Source: Pseudomonadota bacterium
Lineage (GTDB): Bacteria; Desulfobacterota; Desulfobacteria; Desulfobacterales; JAHIVH01
Direction of reading: 5' to 3'
Length of the DNA stretch: 64,000 nucleotides
Assembly: GCA_018816735.1 (NCBI GenBank)
Contig: JAHIVH010000054.1
Span: 144,146 to 208,145, forward strand
The notes beneath the pieces were generated by a model, which worked only from the letters and a program-made list of their open reading frames with translations, ran no database searches and was not told where the DNA came from. Position numbers and translations under genes: made by a program. Below, in pieces: positions 18,988 through 28,453 of this stretch; the stretch's first letter is position 1; every line of letters begins with the position of its first letter.

Positions 18988-20679
18988 TCAGAACCGGTAA
19001 AAGTATCCGGCCTGAATGGTAATTCCCCCCAAATCACGGTCATTTCCGCCAAATCGGTCGATGATGGCATAAACAGCTTCCAGTTGAATCCCGTACTTCT
19101 GATATATATCAGGATCACTGGTCAGGTAGGCAATGCCGCACTTATAATGGTAACCTCCCACATAGTGGCTCTCTTTTTCTTTGGTGCCATTTGTCTTGAT
19201 CTCTTCCCTGGCATACCAGTGATCGAGACCTGTACCGATATAAGCATAGAAAACGGGTGTCAGTTGATAATTATACGTCAGCGTAAAGGAAACCGGTATG
19301 AGGTAATACGTGTTTTCAACCCCGGTATCTTCACCGGATGTGGATAACAGATCTCCTTTGAGTTTCAGAAAGCCGGCATCAATATCTGCATGGAAATCCT
19401 TGTAAATGGCTCGTTCATAGTAAAGCCTGACCGGTACGGGAAACCGGTTTTCAAATGTATCGTCCAGCAGGGTGTCGCTCATTTTAAAGTATCCTGCCTT
19501 GATGCCAATGGCGTTTTTCATGTCGCCGGACTGGGCAGGGACTGCAGAAATAACCATAAAAACAGGCAAAATCACTATAATGCGTCTTTTTTTTACGGAT
19601 TTGATGAAGATCATCAGGGAGAAAACAAGGCTCACGATCATCAGCAAGATCCTGCCCGGGTTAACCCCTTTTCCCGACGTGGAAATAAAACAGCCGGATT
19701 TGACGTCATCCGAATCGATCAGAATATGTTGAATGCTTTCAACGGTGATGTAAACTTCCGGGGAAGCGGTGCTTTCATTTCCATCCTGGTCATAGGCTGT
19801 AATGATAATCGTGTAGGTGACGCCGTTTTCCAGGATGATATTTCCATGCTCCGTTCCTGATCCAATATCAATGGATGTGTCGTTTCCCGCATCCAGTGTT
19901 GTTTGAGAAGCATCCCGGTTGTCCGTTATTTGAACAAAATAACCCTTTAAATCAACCATGCCCTTGTTATTTGTATCGTTGATGTCCACCTTGATTGTCT
20001 CACTGCCAGTTAATTTAACATCAGGCTCAGATGGCGGCATGGGGGCACGCTTGTCCTGTTTTGTGTCAATGATCAATGTGTCAGACGGTGATGATTCATC
20101 ACCTGACAGGTTCCGGGTTTTAATGAAAACGTAATACCGGTTACCGGATTCAAGTCCTTCTAAAGTTGCCGTGGTGAAGGCATCTCCAATATCCGTTTCC
20201 AAAGGATCTGTTGAGGGATCATTTGTGTAATAAACCGTATAGCCGGAAAGATCATCCAAATCCACAGGGTCCCAGATGACAGACAGGCTGGTATCGCCTA
20301 TGGATGTCATTGAAAAATTTTCAGGTGGCGCCAATGCCTTAAATGTGGTGGCGGATTTTGTCGCTGCTTCCTGGGTGAGGTTATTTATGCTGTCACGAGC
20401 CGCAACTTGAACATAATAGGTCGTATTCGGTTCAAGACCGGTTATCGGATAGCTGTTTGCCGTGGCACTGTTTATGATGCGTGTCGTATCAAGCGTGTCT
20501 GGTGACGTACCCCATGAAATCAAATACGTATCCGTGTCATCTGCATTACTGGTCCATGAAACAGCTATTGTTGTTTCACCCGGGGCCAGGCTGACATTCT
20601 GGGGAACGCTTACATCTGCAGATGCCAATATGGGCAGGATGAGGATAACCGTAAAAACAAAAAAGAGATATTTTATCAT
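18988..20679 (-). CDS. Fibronectin type III repeats fused through a membrane anchor to an outer-membrane beta-barrel
   Basis: The 563-residue protein has a signal peptide (1-21), two clear FN3 domains (about 24-113 and 116-206, each with the W and a GLxPxxxYYV strand) and a third FN3-like region (212-313). A G-C-F-I-S-T motif at 329-334, a hydrophobic helix (343-359) and a KKRR stop follow, which together look like a C-terminal sorting anchor. The chain then continues: a second signal-like segment (367-383, ending AVPAQS) and a beta-rich part (388-563) with alternating strands ending in F, as in outer-membrane barrels. Two proteins seem joined in one frame. Processing between the halves is possible but not shown. 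Confidence 0.8.
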   Translation of the reverse strand: MIKYLFFVFTVILILPILASADVSVPQNVSLAPGETTIAVSWTSNADDTDTYLISWGTSPDTLDTTRIINSATANSYPITGLEPNTTYYVQVAARDSINNLTQEAATKSATTFKALAPPENFSMTSIGDTSLSVIWDPVDLDDLSGYTVYYTNDPSTDPLETDIGDAFTTATLEGLESGNRYYVFIKTRNLSGDESSPSDTLIIDTKQDKRAPMPPSEPDVKLTGSETIKVDINDTNNKGMVDLKGYFVQITDNRDASQTTLDAGNDTSIDIGSGTEHGNIILENGVTYTIIITAYDQDGNESTASPEVYITVESIQHILIDSDDVKSGCFISTSGKGVNPGRILLMIVSLVFSLMIFIKSVKKRRIIVILPVFMVISAVPAQSGDMKNAIGIKAGYFKMSDTLLDDTFENRFPVPVRLYYERAIYKDFHADIDAGFLKLKGDLLSTSGEDTGVENTYYLIPVSFTLTYNYQLTPVFYAYIGTGLDHWYAREEIKTNGTKEKESHYVGGYHYKCGIAYLTSDPDIYQKYGIQLEAVYAIIDRFGGNDRDLGGITIQAGYFYRF

Positions 20680-21100
20680 GACATGGACTCTCCGTTAACT
20701 GGCTGTTTGCGATTTTGATGATCCGGGAAAACATGCTGCAACCTACATGATAAAGATTCATCCGTCAATATTTGGGCGCATTAAAAAATTTAAGATAACA
20801 GGGCCAATTTTATCCGGTTTCAATATGGTATTGGGTCATTTTTTCTTACGAAATAGCGATTTGCTAATCAAAGTTTTTTCAAAAAAACGCTGTACATATT
20901 TCAAAATATATTGTATATTCCATACAAAATCAATTTAATGCGTGAGAATAGGGGTCACTTTTATTTGGTGAAGTGTTACTTGACAATTTTAAAAAAAAAT
21001 GCGGAGTATGCAGATATAAACATCTGGCACAATAAAAAAAACATCAGATACATTAAAATGTAATGTTCATATGTATCATTCTTTTTCAGGAGAGGGGAAG
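20680..21100. other. AT-rich divergent intergenic region
   Basis: About 420 bases between two divergent envelope-protein genes, so it must hold both promoters. TTGACA at 20980-20985 is a candidate -35 for the + strand gene. I looked for a cyclic-di-GMP riboswitch and saw none of its conserved segments. Confidence 0.45.
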
Positions 21101-22822
21101 ATGGAAAGAAGGAAATTAACCCGGTATGCGGTCAATTGTCTTTTTATATTGCTGGTATCCACCGTATTTGTCATTGGATGCGGGGGGGGCAGCAGTTCTG
21201 ATTCGGACAAATCAAAGATGAAAACAGGCGTATTTGTAGATGATCCGGTGGAAGGTTTGACATACGTGACAGACTCAACATCAGGTACCACAGACCAGGA
21301 AGGCACATTTGAATATGTCATTGGTGAATCGATCGCCTTTTATATTGGGGATGTATACCTGGGGACGGCTGAAGGGGATGACGTGATTACACCCGTTGAC
21401 CTGGTTCCCGATGCGACAGGGGTGGAAGACCCCACGGTGACCAATATCAGTGTCCTGCTCCAGACCCTGGACGCGGACATGGATCCCTCAAACGGAATTT
21501 CTATAGATGAGAGCATGCTGGCCTATTTTAATGAACTTAACATCGATTTTTTCCAGTCAGTTGATGAATTTATGGCCGATCCGGACGTTCATTCCCTGCT
21601 GGACCAAATCAATATCATGGAAGCTGTTTCAGGGGATACGTTGAGAGAACTTGTTCTTCCCGAACAAGCCCAGGCCAATCTGGCGGCAAGCCTTGCCGAA
21701 ATCGCCGAAACCGAAGTGGATGGTACGGCGGTGGCCGATGACACGGCTGCAGTGGACGATACAGCTTCATCAGACAGTACGGATGACACAGGCACCACGA
21801 ATTCGGAATCAAGCCTTCCCGAAAGTTTAACCATTCAGGACATTCTCTCTGATCTGGGGAGTCTTCTTTCCCAATTTCATTACAGTTGCATTACAGATTG
21901 TAATTTTGATTCAGACTGTATCACGGCCTGTTACGAAGAACTGTATCCTGAAGAAGGCGTCAATACGGTATCAATACTATTGTACAACGAGGGTGAGGAA
22001 CCCATAACCTATACCGTTCCTGAAGGAACCACATTTTATCCTGTGGTGGATGGATCAACAGATATCACCACGGATACCGGAACCAGCACCGATACAATCA
22101 CTGACACGACAGACACAGATACGGGAACCGGCACAGATACAACAACCGACACAACAGAAACAGGGGCAGCATCAGATGAAGACGGTGTACTCGTTCTTGC
22201 ACAGGAAGAGACCCTGGCCGTTGAGCCAGGCCTGAACCTTTTCATACTGCCGGCATATTATCTTGTAGAACCGCCAGCAGATGATGCCGCCACAGATGAT
22301 GCAGTGACGGATGATACGACGACAGATGATACTGCCACAGACGATACGACGACAGATGACACTGCCACAGATGATACAACAACGGATGACAGCATAGATA
22401 TTGATATAACAATCGACGACACGACAACAGATGAACCTGTAACATATACAATCGGAAATCCGCTTGTTTCATCGTGCATGGCCGAGATTTTCAGCGTGAT
22501 AAAAGGTGCGGCAATTACGGCAGAATCTTATGAAATCATTCAGGAACTCATATGGAAATGCAACAATCCGGGATTAACTATTTCAGAGAGTGACTGGGAC
22601 AGCCTTTATGCAGTGGTCGAGGAACCTGCTGCGGATGATACGGCGACAGATGATGCCACTATTGATGACACGGCAACCGATGAGTCCACCGGTGATGTGA
22701 CGACAACAGACGATGGCACCTCAGGTACGGGCGATGATGCGGCCACGGATGATACAACAGGCACAGATACAGAAACAACAGACACCACAGGTGATACGAC
22801 AACAGATACGGCAGTAGAATAG
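21101..22822 (+). CDS. Lipoprotein with Thr/Asp-rich repeats
   Basis: ATG 21101 is preferred to 21071 because AGGAGAGG lies just upstream. The 573-residue protein begins with a lipobox signal (VFVIGCGGGSSS). A domain at about residues 40-110 (VEGLTYVT...SGTTDQEGTFEYVIGESIAFYIGDVYLG) is a known repeat type in bacterial surface lipoproteins. Three low-complexity arrays follow, made of TDDT / TDTGT units. A Cys-bearing segment between the arrays (SCITDCNFDSDCITACYEE) may form disulfides. The arrays probably act as a flexible acidic stalk, possibly binding calcium. It is a surface protein of unknown role, ended by a strong terminator. Confidence 0.85.
   Translation: MERRKLTRYAVNCLFILLVSTVFVIGCGGGSSSDSDKSKMKTGVFVDDPVEGLTYVTDSTSGTTDQEGTFEYVIGESIAFYIGDVYLGTAEGDDVITPVDLVPDATGVEDPTVTNISVLLQTLDADMDPSNGISIDESMLAYFNELNIDFFQSVDEFMADPDVHSLLDQINIMEAVSGDTLRELVLPEQAQANLAASLAEIAETEVDGTAVADDTAAVDDTASSDSTDDTGTTNSESSLPESLTIQDILSDLGSLLSQFHYSCITDCNFDSDCITACYEELYPEEGVNTVSILLYNEGEEPITYTVPEGTTFYPVVDGSTDITTDTGTSTDTITDTTDTDTGTGTDTTTDTTETGAASDEDGVLVLAQEETLAVEPGLNLFILPAYYLVEPPADDAATDDAVTDDTTTDDTATDDTTTDDTATDDTTTDDSIDIDITIDDTTTDEPVTYTIGNPLVSSCMAEIFSVIKGAAITAESYEIIQELIWKCNNPGLTISESDWDSLYAVVEEPAADDTATDDATIDDTATDESTGDVTTTDDGTSGTGDDAATDDTTGTDTETTDTTGDTTTDTAVE
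22279..22400 (+). repeat. 15-bp coding tandem repeat (TDDTT/TDDTA units)
   Basis: About eight imperfect 15-base units of the form ACAGATGATACNNCN encode the first dense TDD array of the lipoprotein. Near-identical adjacent copies allow slippage in steps of five codons without breaking frame. Confidence 0.8.
22627..22815 (+). repeat. Second coding tandem repeat of the same lipoprotein
   Basis: Degenerate units related to the 22279-22400 array encode the C-terminal Asp/Thr tail up to the stop codon. They are less regular, mixing 15- and 18-base spacings. Confidence 0.65.
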
Positions 22823-22851
22823 AATAATCGTTAAAATATCAGGAACAAGAC

Positions 22852-22890
22852 AGAGCGCGACAGGTTCAAACCTGTCGCGCTCTTTTATTT
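22852..22890. terminator. Intrinsic terminator, usable in both directions
   Basis: A near-perfect GC-rich inverted repeat (arms about 22852-22866 and 22869-22883, very short loop) is followed by TTTTATTTT on the + strand. It ends the repeat lipoprotein gene and may serve the convergent Fe-S gene, although the - strand T run is poor. Confidence 0.9.
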
Positions 22891-22898
22891 TCAGGGAA

Positions 22899-23681
22899 TC
22901 AGATTCTGGGGAATCTTGGGCATGCTTTCAGGCAGGCCACACAATCGATCCCGTAGGATTCAAAGAAGTTGTAGACAAACATATCCATAAAGTCAGAAAG
23001 CATCCGGCTTTTTTTAAGAACCCATTTCATGGATGGTAAAAGCATTTTCGGGGGAATGAGCGTATGGCTGATACAATGCCCCATGCACTTCATTTTGTTT
23101 ATATTGCCATTATCAATAGCTGAAACCGGGCAGACTTTTTCACATTTGTGACAATCGGCCGGGCAGAGGTCCTCTTCTATTGGCGGTTTTTCTTCCTGCC
23201 AGTCCATCGTTGTGAGCAGACCGCCAAATCGCAGCACGTTTCCCAATTGGGGATGGATCAAAAGAGAGTTTTTGCCCATGATGCCGATACCTGCTTCAAC
23301 GGCAGCATGTTTCAGGCTCAAGAGTCCTCTGGGTTCTCCATCGTGAAATGTAATGGGACTGTATGCGGGAACAGGTAATGACAGAAATCCTTCATCTTCA
23401 AGCATCAGGGCAATGGAATTGGTGACATCATTCATGCTTTTATAGTAAGTTGAAAATGCCTGGGTATAGAATTTATTTTTCATGGGTTTTGGCGTATGGA
23501 ATACACCTATAGGAAGCGGCTTTCCAAGGACAAGTACACTTTTGGCCGTTTTTATCATGTCTTTGGGCCGGAACCCCTCTGGCGCCTTATCGTTCAGTAT
23601 TTCCGCCGGGGCCACGCCAAATACGGGAATATTCTTTTCCACCAAAAATTTTTTAATTTTTTCCCTGATATCTTTTGCCAT
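22899..23681 (-). CDS. 4Fe-4S protein, epoxyqueuosine reductase (QueG)-like
   Basis: The 260-residue protein has two 4Fe-4S clusters near its end: CPADCHKCEKVCP (about residues 173-185) and CVACLKACP at the C terminus. The upstream part (FGVAPAEIL, EPRGLLSLKHAAVEAGIGIMGKNSLLIHPQLGNVLRFGGLLTT) matches the cobalamin-binding reductase family that includes QueG. It is shorter than QueG (about 350-380 residues) and lacks the HEAT-like tail, so it is more likely one of the many QueG-like reductases of anaerobes than the tRNA enzyme itself. It is single and divergent from the ABC importer operon. Confidence 0.8.
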   Translation of the reverse strand: MAKDIREKIKKFLVEKNIPVFGVAPAEILNDKAPEGFRPKDMIKTAKSVLVLGKPLPIGVFHTPKPMKNKFYTQAFSTYYKSMNDVTNSIALMLEDEGFLSLPVPAYSPITFHDGEPRGLLSLKHAAVEAGIGIMGKNSLLIHPQLGNVLRFGGLLTTMDWQEEKPPIEEDLCPADCHKCEKVCPVSAIDNGNINKMKCMGHCISHTLIPPKMLLPSMKWVLKKSRMLSDFMDMFVYNFFESYGIDCVACLKACPRFPRI

Positions 23682-23826
23682 TTTTATATCCTGTGTTAAA
23701 AACGTTTGTATTGAGTGAGAGGACCCTGTTTATAAAATATGAGAACAGTCATAAATGATTGAACCCTAACTTGCAAGTATAACCCGTTCTAACAAAAATT
23801 TTACAGGATATGTGCAGGAGCTATTG

Positions 23827-24810
23827 ATGATGATAAAAAACGCTTTGGTTATGATGGCAGGATTCTGGTCGGCGATGTTATGGACAGTTACGGCATGTGC
23901 ATTTTCCGTGGGATTGGTGACCGATGTGGGGGTCATCGATGATAAATCCTTTAATCAGTCGGTTTGGGAAGGGGTTCAGGCGGCCGGGTTAAATTTAAAG
24001 GCAAAAACAAAGTATATCGAAACAAGGGATGCCAAAGACTATTCGAGCAACATTTCCCTGTTCGCAAAAAACGGGTATGATGTGATTGTGACTGTTGGAT
24101 TCGGTCTGGGGGAAGCCACACGGAATGCTGCAGCAAAATATCCTGAAATCAAATTCATTGGCGTGGATCAATTTCAGGTGTCGGCCATGAAAAATATCGC
24201 CGGATTGATCTTTCATGAAGATCAGGCCGGTTTTCAGGCAGGAACCCTTGCCGCACTTGTCACCAAATCAAATATTATTGCCTCTGTCTTTGCAACAGAC
24301 ATGATACCGCCTATCGTTGCGTTTAAAAACGGATTTGAAAAAGGCGCCCGGTATATCAACAAGGATATCAGGATTATTTCTTCCTATCATCCAGGGGGAC
24401 TAGATGTGGCCTTTACCGACCCGGAATGGGGGGCATCGACGGCCAGACAGGCGATTCTTCAGGGGGCGGATGTGATTTTCGGTGCCGGTGGATTGACAGG
24501 AAACGGCGCACTCGTGGAAACCGCCTCACACAAAGGCCGATATTGCATTGGTGTGGATGCGGATCAGTGGCTGACCGTGCATTCAGCAAGACCTTGCCTG
24601 GTGTCATGCGCCCTGAAGAAAATTACGCCTGCCGTATCCGGCCTGGTGGTAATGGCTTTTGAAAACCGCTTTCCGGCAGGCAATTACTACGGTGAAGTCG
24701 GCTTGTCCTCATTTCACGAATTTGACAAAGACATCCCGGAAGATATCAGAAAAAAACTTTCTGTCATTGAGAAGGAGTTGAAGGAAGGGCGCATCCGGAT
24801 AACGGAATAG
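23827..24810 (+). CDS. BMP-family ABC transporter substrate-binding protein
   Basis: ATG 23827 is chosen for CAGGAG six bases upstream. The 327-residue protein has a hydrophobic leader ending T-A-C-A, perhaps a lipobox. The mature part starts with the BMP/PnrA signature (FSVGLVTDVGVIDDKSFNQSVWEG), and continues with GFGLGEATRNAA and GAGGLTGNGALVE. BMP proteins bind purine nucleosides for import. The genes downstream supply two permeases and a double ATPase, so this is the binding subunit of a complete nucleoside-type importer. The exact ligand is inferred from the family only. Confidence 0.9.
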   Translation: MMIKNALVMMAGFWSAMLWTVTACAFSVGLVTDVGVIDDKSFNQSVWEGVQAAGLNLKAKTKYIETRDAKDYSSNISLFAKNGYDVIVTVGFGLGEATRNAAAKYPEIKFIGVDQFQVSAMKNIAGLIFHEDQAGFQAGTLAALVTKSNIIASVFATDMIPPIVAFKNGFEKGARYINKDIRIISSYHPGGLDVAFTDPEWGASTARQAILQGADVIFGAGGLTGNGALVETASHKGRYCIGVDADQWLTVHSARPCLVSCALKKITPAVSGLVVMAFENRFPAGNYYGEVGLSSFHEFDKDIPEDIRKKLSVIEKELKEGRIRITE

Positions 24811-24844
24811 AGAAAAAAGCATTAAACTTTCCCGATCAAACTAT

Positions 24845-25921
24845 ATGACCCGTTTGGCATCCATATTACAGTCTTTAATGATTCCCGTACTGGCAGTCCT
24901 GCTGTCCTTTATCATAGGCGGCGGTCTTATTTATTTATCAGGCGCAGACCCGTTTCTGGCCTTAAATGGCCTTTTTATGGGTGCATTTGGGGATCTGGAT
25001 GCATTTTCCCGGACCCTTGAAAAAGCAACCCCGCTTGTTTTTAATGGACTTGCACTGACGCTGGCCTTTAAGGCCGGACTTTTCAACATCGGCGTTCAGG
25101 GGCAATTTCTTTTTGGCGCGATTATTTCTGCGGCCGTCGGATGCTATGTGTCAGGTCTTCCGGTTCCGGTTCACATGGCTGTTGCCGTGTTCTCAGGCAT
25201 AGTGGCAGGTGCAGTCTACGGGATGATACAGGGGGCATTAAAGGCATACAGAGGCGCCCACGAAGTGATCACGGGTATCATGCTGAACTATGTGGCCATC
25301 AATATAACGGATTATTGGACCAAAGGCCCTTTCATGGATACGGCAAACAGCAACAGTATCCCAAGAACCCCGCTTATCCTGGAATCATGTCAGATCCCCG
25401 ATATATGGGGCATACCATCCGGTTTTCTGATAGCTGTTCTGGTGTCGGTAGTGCTGTGGCTGTTTTTGAAGAAAACCGTTACAGGATTTGAAATAAAAAC
25501 CATGGGCCAAGGCATCCATGCTGCCCGCTACGCCGGAATAAAAATTAATGGCATGATGATATTCATAATGGGTTTAAGCGGCGGTCTTGCAGGAATCGGT
25601 GGTGCCGTTGAAACCATGGGGGTTACACACCGGTTTCAACCGGGATTCAATCTCGGCCTGGGTTTTGAGGGGATTACCATTGCTCTCCTGTCGCGTATTC
25701 ATCCGGTAGGCGTTCTGCCCGCAGCATTACTTCTGGGAGGTATGAAAGCGGGGGCGGGGATGATGCAGTTTTCTTCAGATATACCGACTGAAATTATCGA
25801 CATGATGATGGCCATGATTCTCCTTTTTGTGGCAGCAGACAAACTGATGACCCGTGTACTGCCTGTTTTAAAAAAGAAGGAAAAAGGTTTGGCGCTCAGT
25901 GCCGGATGGGGAAGCAAATGA
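24845..25921 (+). CDS. ABC transporter permease, BPD_transp_2 type (first)
   Basis: The 358-residue integral membrane protein has 8-10 hydrophobic segments and the family hallmarks ATPLVFNGLALTLAFKAGLFNIGVQGQFLFG (first third) and an EAA-like GGLAGIGGAVETMGV loop. It matches the YufP-type permease of BMP-linked nucleoside importers. It starts 34 bp after the binding-protein gene, and no good ribosome site is visible before ATG 24845. Confidence 0.9.
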   Translation: MTRLASILQSLMIPVLAVLLSFIIGGGLIYLSGADPFLALNGLFMGAFGDLDAFSRTLEKATPLVFNGLALTLAFKAGLFNIGVQGQFLFGAIISAAVGCYVSGLPVPVHMAVAVFSGIVAGAVYGMIQGALKAYRGAHEVITGIMLNYVAINITDYWTKGPFMDTANSNSIPRTPLILESCQIPDIWGIPSGFLIAVLVSVVLWLFLKKTVTGFEIKTMGQGIHAARYAGIKINGMMIFIMGLSGGLAGIGGAVETMGVTHRFQPGFNLGLGFEGITIALLSRIHPVGVLPAALLLGGMKAGAGMMQFSSDIPTEIIDMMMAMILLFVAADKLMTRVLPVLKKKEKGLALSAGWGSK

Positions 25922-26904
25922 ACACTTCGGCAAAAAAAATCGTTTATTATTTCATATCCGGTACGCTAATCCTTTCCGTATTCATCAGTTATTTTTTTAA
26001 TGCACCAGTGACCATCGCCGTGTTGTCATCGGCGATCAGACAGTCAACCCCGCTTGTTCTGGGGGCCATGTGCGGGCTGATTGGCGAACGGGCAGGCGTG
26101 ATAAACATCGGCATTGAAGGTCAGATGTTATTTGGCGCGTTTACAGGTTTTATCGTGAGTATCTGGACGGGAAACCTTTTTCTTGCCGTGTGTGCAGGCA
26201 TGGTTTCAGGTCTACTTCTGGGCCTGTTTCTCGGGTTTATGGCGGTTTCACTTCACGTGGATCAGATTATCGCAGGGACCGTGATCAATATCGCTGCTGT
26301 TGGTGTCTGTGGGTATTTTTATCCCACAGGGCTTTCGGTATCCAATAAATTACAGGCAATGTCCATTCCTTTTCTTTCCGATATTCCTTTGATCGGACCG
26401 CTGTTTTTTTCCAACTCTCCTATTACGATGGTCACCATTTTGCTGGTGTTTTTTCTGCAGTTCATGCTGTTCAGGTCAACCTGGGGGCTTCGTACCCGTG
26501 CGTCAGGAGAACACCCAGAAGCCGCGGAAACACTAGGGCTTAACGTATATACAATCAGATATTCGAGACTCATGGCAGGGGGCGCCCTTGCCGGTCTTGC
26601 CGGTGTTTTTTTATCGCTTGAAGCTGTAGGCACCTTTGAACGAAATATGGTAAACGGCAGAGGATTTATCGCCCTTGCCGTGATGATATTCGGAAGGTGG
26701 ACACCTATCGGCTCATGGGGAGCAGCTCTTTTATTCGCCCTGACATCAGCCCTTCAGACGCAGCTTCAGTTCAGCGATACACTTCATATTCCCCATCAGT
26801 TTACCGGCATGCTGCCGTATCTGATGACGGTTTTTGTAATCGCTGTTTTTATGAAGCGGAACAATCCGCCGGAAGCTTTGGGTATGCCCTTTGAGAAGGA
26901 TTGA
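25918..26904 (+). CDS. ABC transporter permease, BPD_transp_2 type (second)
   Basis: ATG 25918 overlaps the stop of the first permease as ATGA, with GGGGAAG just upstream, so translation is probably coupled; an ATG at 25906 is also possible. The 328-residue membrane protein shows the partner-permease pattern (STPLVLGAMCGLIGERAGVINIGIEGQMLFGAF; GGALAGLAGVFLSLEAVGTFERNM). It matches the YufQ-type subunit and would form the channel heterodimer with the previous gene product. Confidence 0.9.
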   Translation: MNTSAKKIVYYFISGTLILSVFISYFFNAPVTIAVLSSAIRQSTPLVLGAMCGLIGERAGVINIGIEGQMLFGAFTGFIVSIWTGNLFLAVCAGMVSGLLLGLFLGFMAVSLHVDQIIAGTVINIAAVGVCGYFYPTGLSVSNKLQAMSIPFLSDIPLIGPLFFSNSPITMVTILLVFFLQFMLFRSTWGLRTRASGEHPEAAETLGLNVYTIRYSRLMAGGALAGLAGVFLSLEAVGTFERNMVNGRGFIALAVMIFGRWTPIGSWGAALLFALTSALQTQLQFSDTLHIPHQFTGMLPYLMTVFVIAVFMKRNNPPEALGMPFEKD

Positions 26905-26908
26905 CAGG

Positions 26909-28453
26909 ATGGCCGACGAACCTTTTATTCAACTGAAACAGGTGACCAAACGCTTTGCCGGCGTGGTTGCAAACGATCATATTGATCTTGCATTTCACAG
27001 GGGAGAAATTCATTCGATTCTGGGAGAAAACGGCGCAGGCAAATCCACATTGATGAATCTGCTATCCGGCCTTTTTCGTCCGGATGAAGGAGAAATTCTT
27101 GTAAATGGCCGATCGATCATGTTCAAAAGTTCAAGGGAAGCCATAAAGCAGGGGATCGGTATGGTTCATCAGCATTTTATGCTGGTTAACCGGTTTACGG
27201 TTGCTGAAAATATCATTCTGGGTCAGGAACCGGCCACTTTCGGACTGCTTCATATGAAAAAAGCCAGGGAGAAAGTCCGGCAGATATCTGATGCATATGA
27301 TTTCAACGTTCATCCGGATGATCGTGTTGAAAATCTTTCTGTGGGTCAACAGCAGCAGGTTGAAATCATGAAAGCCCTGTACCGGGACATTTCTTTCCTT
27401 ATTCTTGATGAGCCCACGGCTGTTCTCACACCATCTGAAAGCCAGGCATTGTTTGAAATCATGCGCACCTTGTCAAAACAAGGCGTTACGATTATTTTCA
27501 TTACCCATAAACTGAAGGAAGTCATGGCCATTGCCAGTCGGATTACCGTGATGAGAAAGGGTGCTGTTGTTACCACATGCCTTCCCGGAGAGACAGATGA
27601 AGAAGAACTTGTTTCTGTAATGATAGGGAGAAAACCTGAAAAGCGGGAGGAAAAAAAAGAGAATCCGTCTGACAGAATTATTTTTGAGGTCAGCAATCTC
27701 AATGTCTTGAACGATGTCGGGATATCTGCGATCAAAAATTTTTCCCTGTCTGTCAGGGAAGGCGAAATTGTCGGTATCGCAGGCGTTCAGGGAAACGGCC
27801 AGACGGAATTGGTCGAAGCCCTGACTGGTAACCGGCCGGTTCAGAGTGGGGGCATGGTTCTTGACGGAGATAAAATGCCCTTTTCAAATCCCAGAAGACT
27901 CATTGAAAATGGGTTTGGACATGTTCCAGAAGACCGGCTTAAACATGGCCTGGTCCTTTCATTTTCGGTCGCCGATAATCAGGTGTTATGTTCATATTAC
28001 AAGAGACCTTATGCAAGAAGCGGTATAAGAAATACGAAGGCCATTCTGGAAAACTCCCAAAAACTGATCCGGGAATATGACATCAGAGGCACCACGCCCC
28101 ATACACCATCCGGGCATCTGTCTGGTGGAAATCAGCAGAAGGTCATTCTATCCCGTGAGCTTAACAGGGAACTGAAGCTTCTCATTGCGAGTCAACCCAC
28201 CAGAGGGCTCGATGTGGGCGCTGTTCAATCGGTTCATGAGCGTTTGTCTGATCTGCGTGAAACAGGCGCGGGGGTCATTCTGGTTTCATCTGATCTGGAC
28301 GAAATTTTTTCTTTGTCAGACAGAATTGCAGTCATGTATCAAGGTGAAGTCGCAGGTGAATTTCTAAAAGAAACCGTTACCCGGGAGCTGGTGGGAAATC
28401 TCATGGGGGGAGGGAAAACAAATCTCACGAAAGACCATGTATCTTCTTCCTGA
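26909..28453 (+). CDS. ABC transporter ATPase with two nucleotide-binding domains
   Basis: ATG 26909 is preferred to TTG 26891; CAGG lies directly upstream. The 514-residue protein is a tandem ATPase. The first half has Walker A GENGAGKST (about residue 38), the signature LSVGQQQQVEI and Walker B LILDEPTAVL. The second has a degenerate A loop (GVQGNGQTEL), the signature LSGGNQQKVIL and LLIASQPTRGLDVG, where the usual D-E of Walker B is S-Q, as is common in this sugar/nucleoside family. It drives the importer. Its last 29 bases overlap the convergent receiver gene. Confidence 0.92.
   Translation: MADEPFIQLKQVTKRFAGVVANDHIDLAFHRGEIHSILGENGAGKSTLMNLLSGLFRPDEGEILVNGRSIMFKSSREAIKQGIGMVHQHFMLVNRFTVAENIILGQEPATFGLLHMKKAREKVRQISDAYDFNVHPDDRVENLSVGQQQQVEIMKALYRDISFLILDEPTAVLTPSESQALFEIMRTLSKQGVTIIFITHKLKEVMAIASRITVMRKGAVVTTCLPGETDEEELVSVMIGRKPEKREEKKENPSDRIIFEVSNLNVLNDVGISAIKNFSLSVREGEIVGIAGVQGNGQTELVEALTGNRPVQSGGMVLDGDKMPFSNPRRLIENGFGHVPEDRLKHGLVLSFSVADNQVLCSYYKRPYARSGIRNTKAILENSQKLIREYDIRGTTPHTPSGHLSGGNQQKVILSRELNRELKLLIASQPTRGLDVGAVQSVHERLSDLRETGAGVILVSSDLDEIFSLSDRIAVMYQGEVAGEFLKETVTRELVGNLMGGGKTNLTKDHVSSS

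Noticed and set aside
20680..21100. Cyclic-di-GMP riboswitch
   Set aside because: Some GCAAAC-like text is present but the conserved core and pairing stems are not.
22242..22479. Val/Ser-rich frames antisense to the repeat lipoprotein
   Set aside because: They arise from the repeat read backwards and have no start signal.
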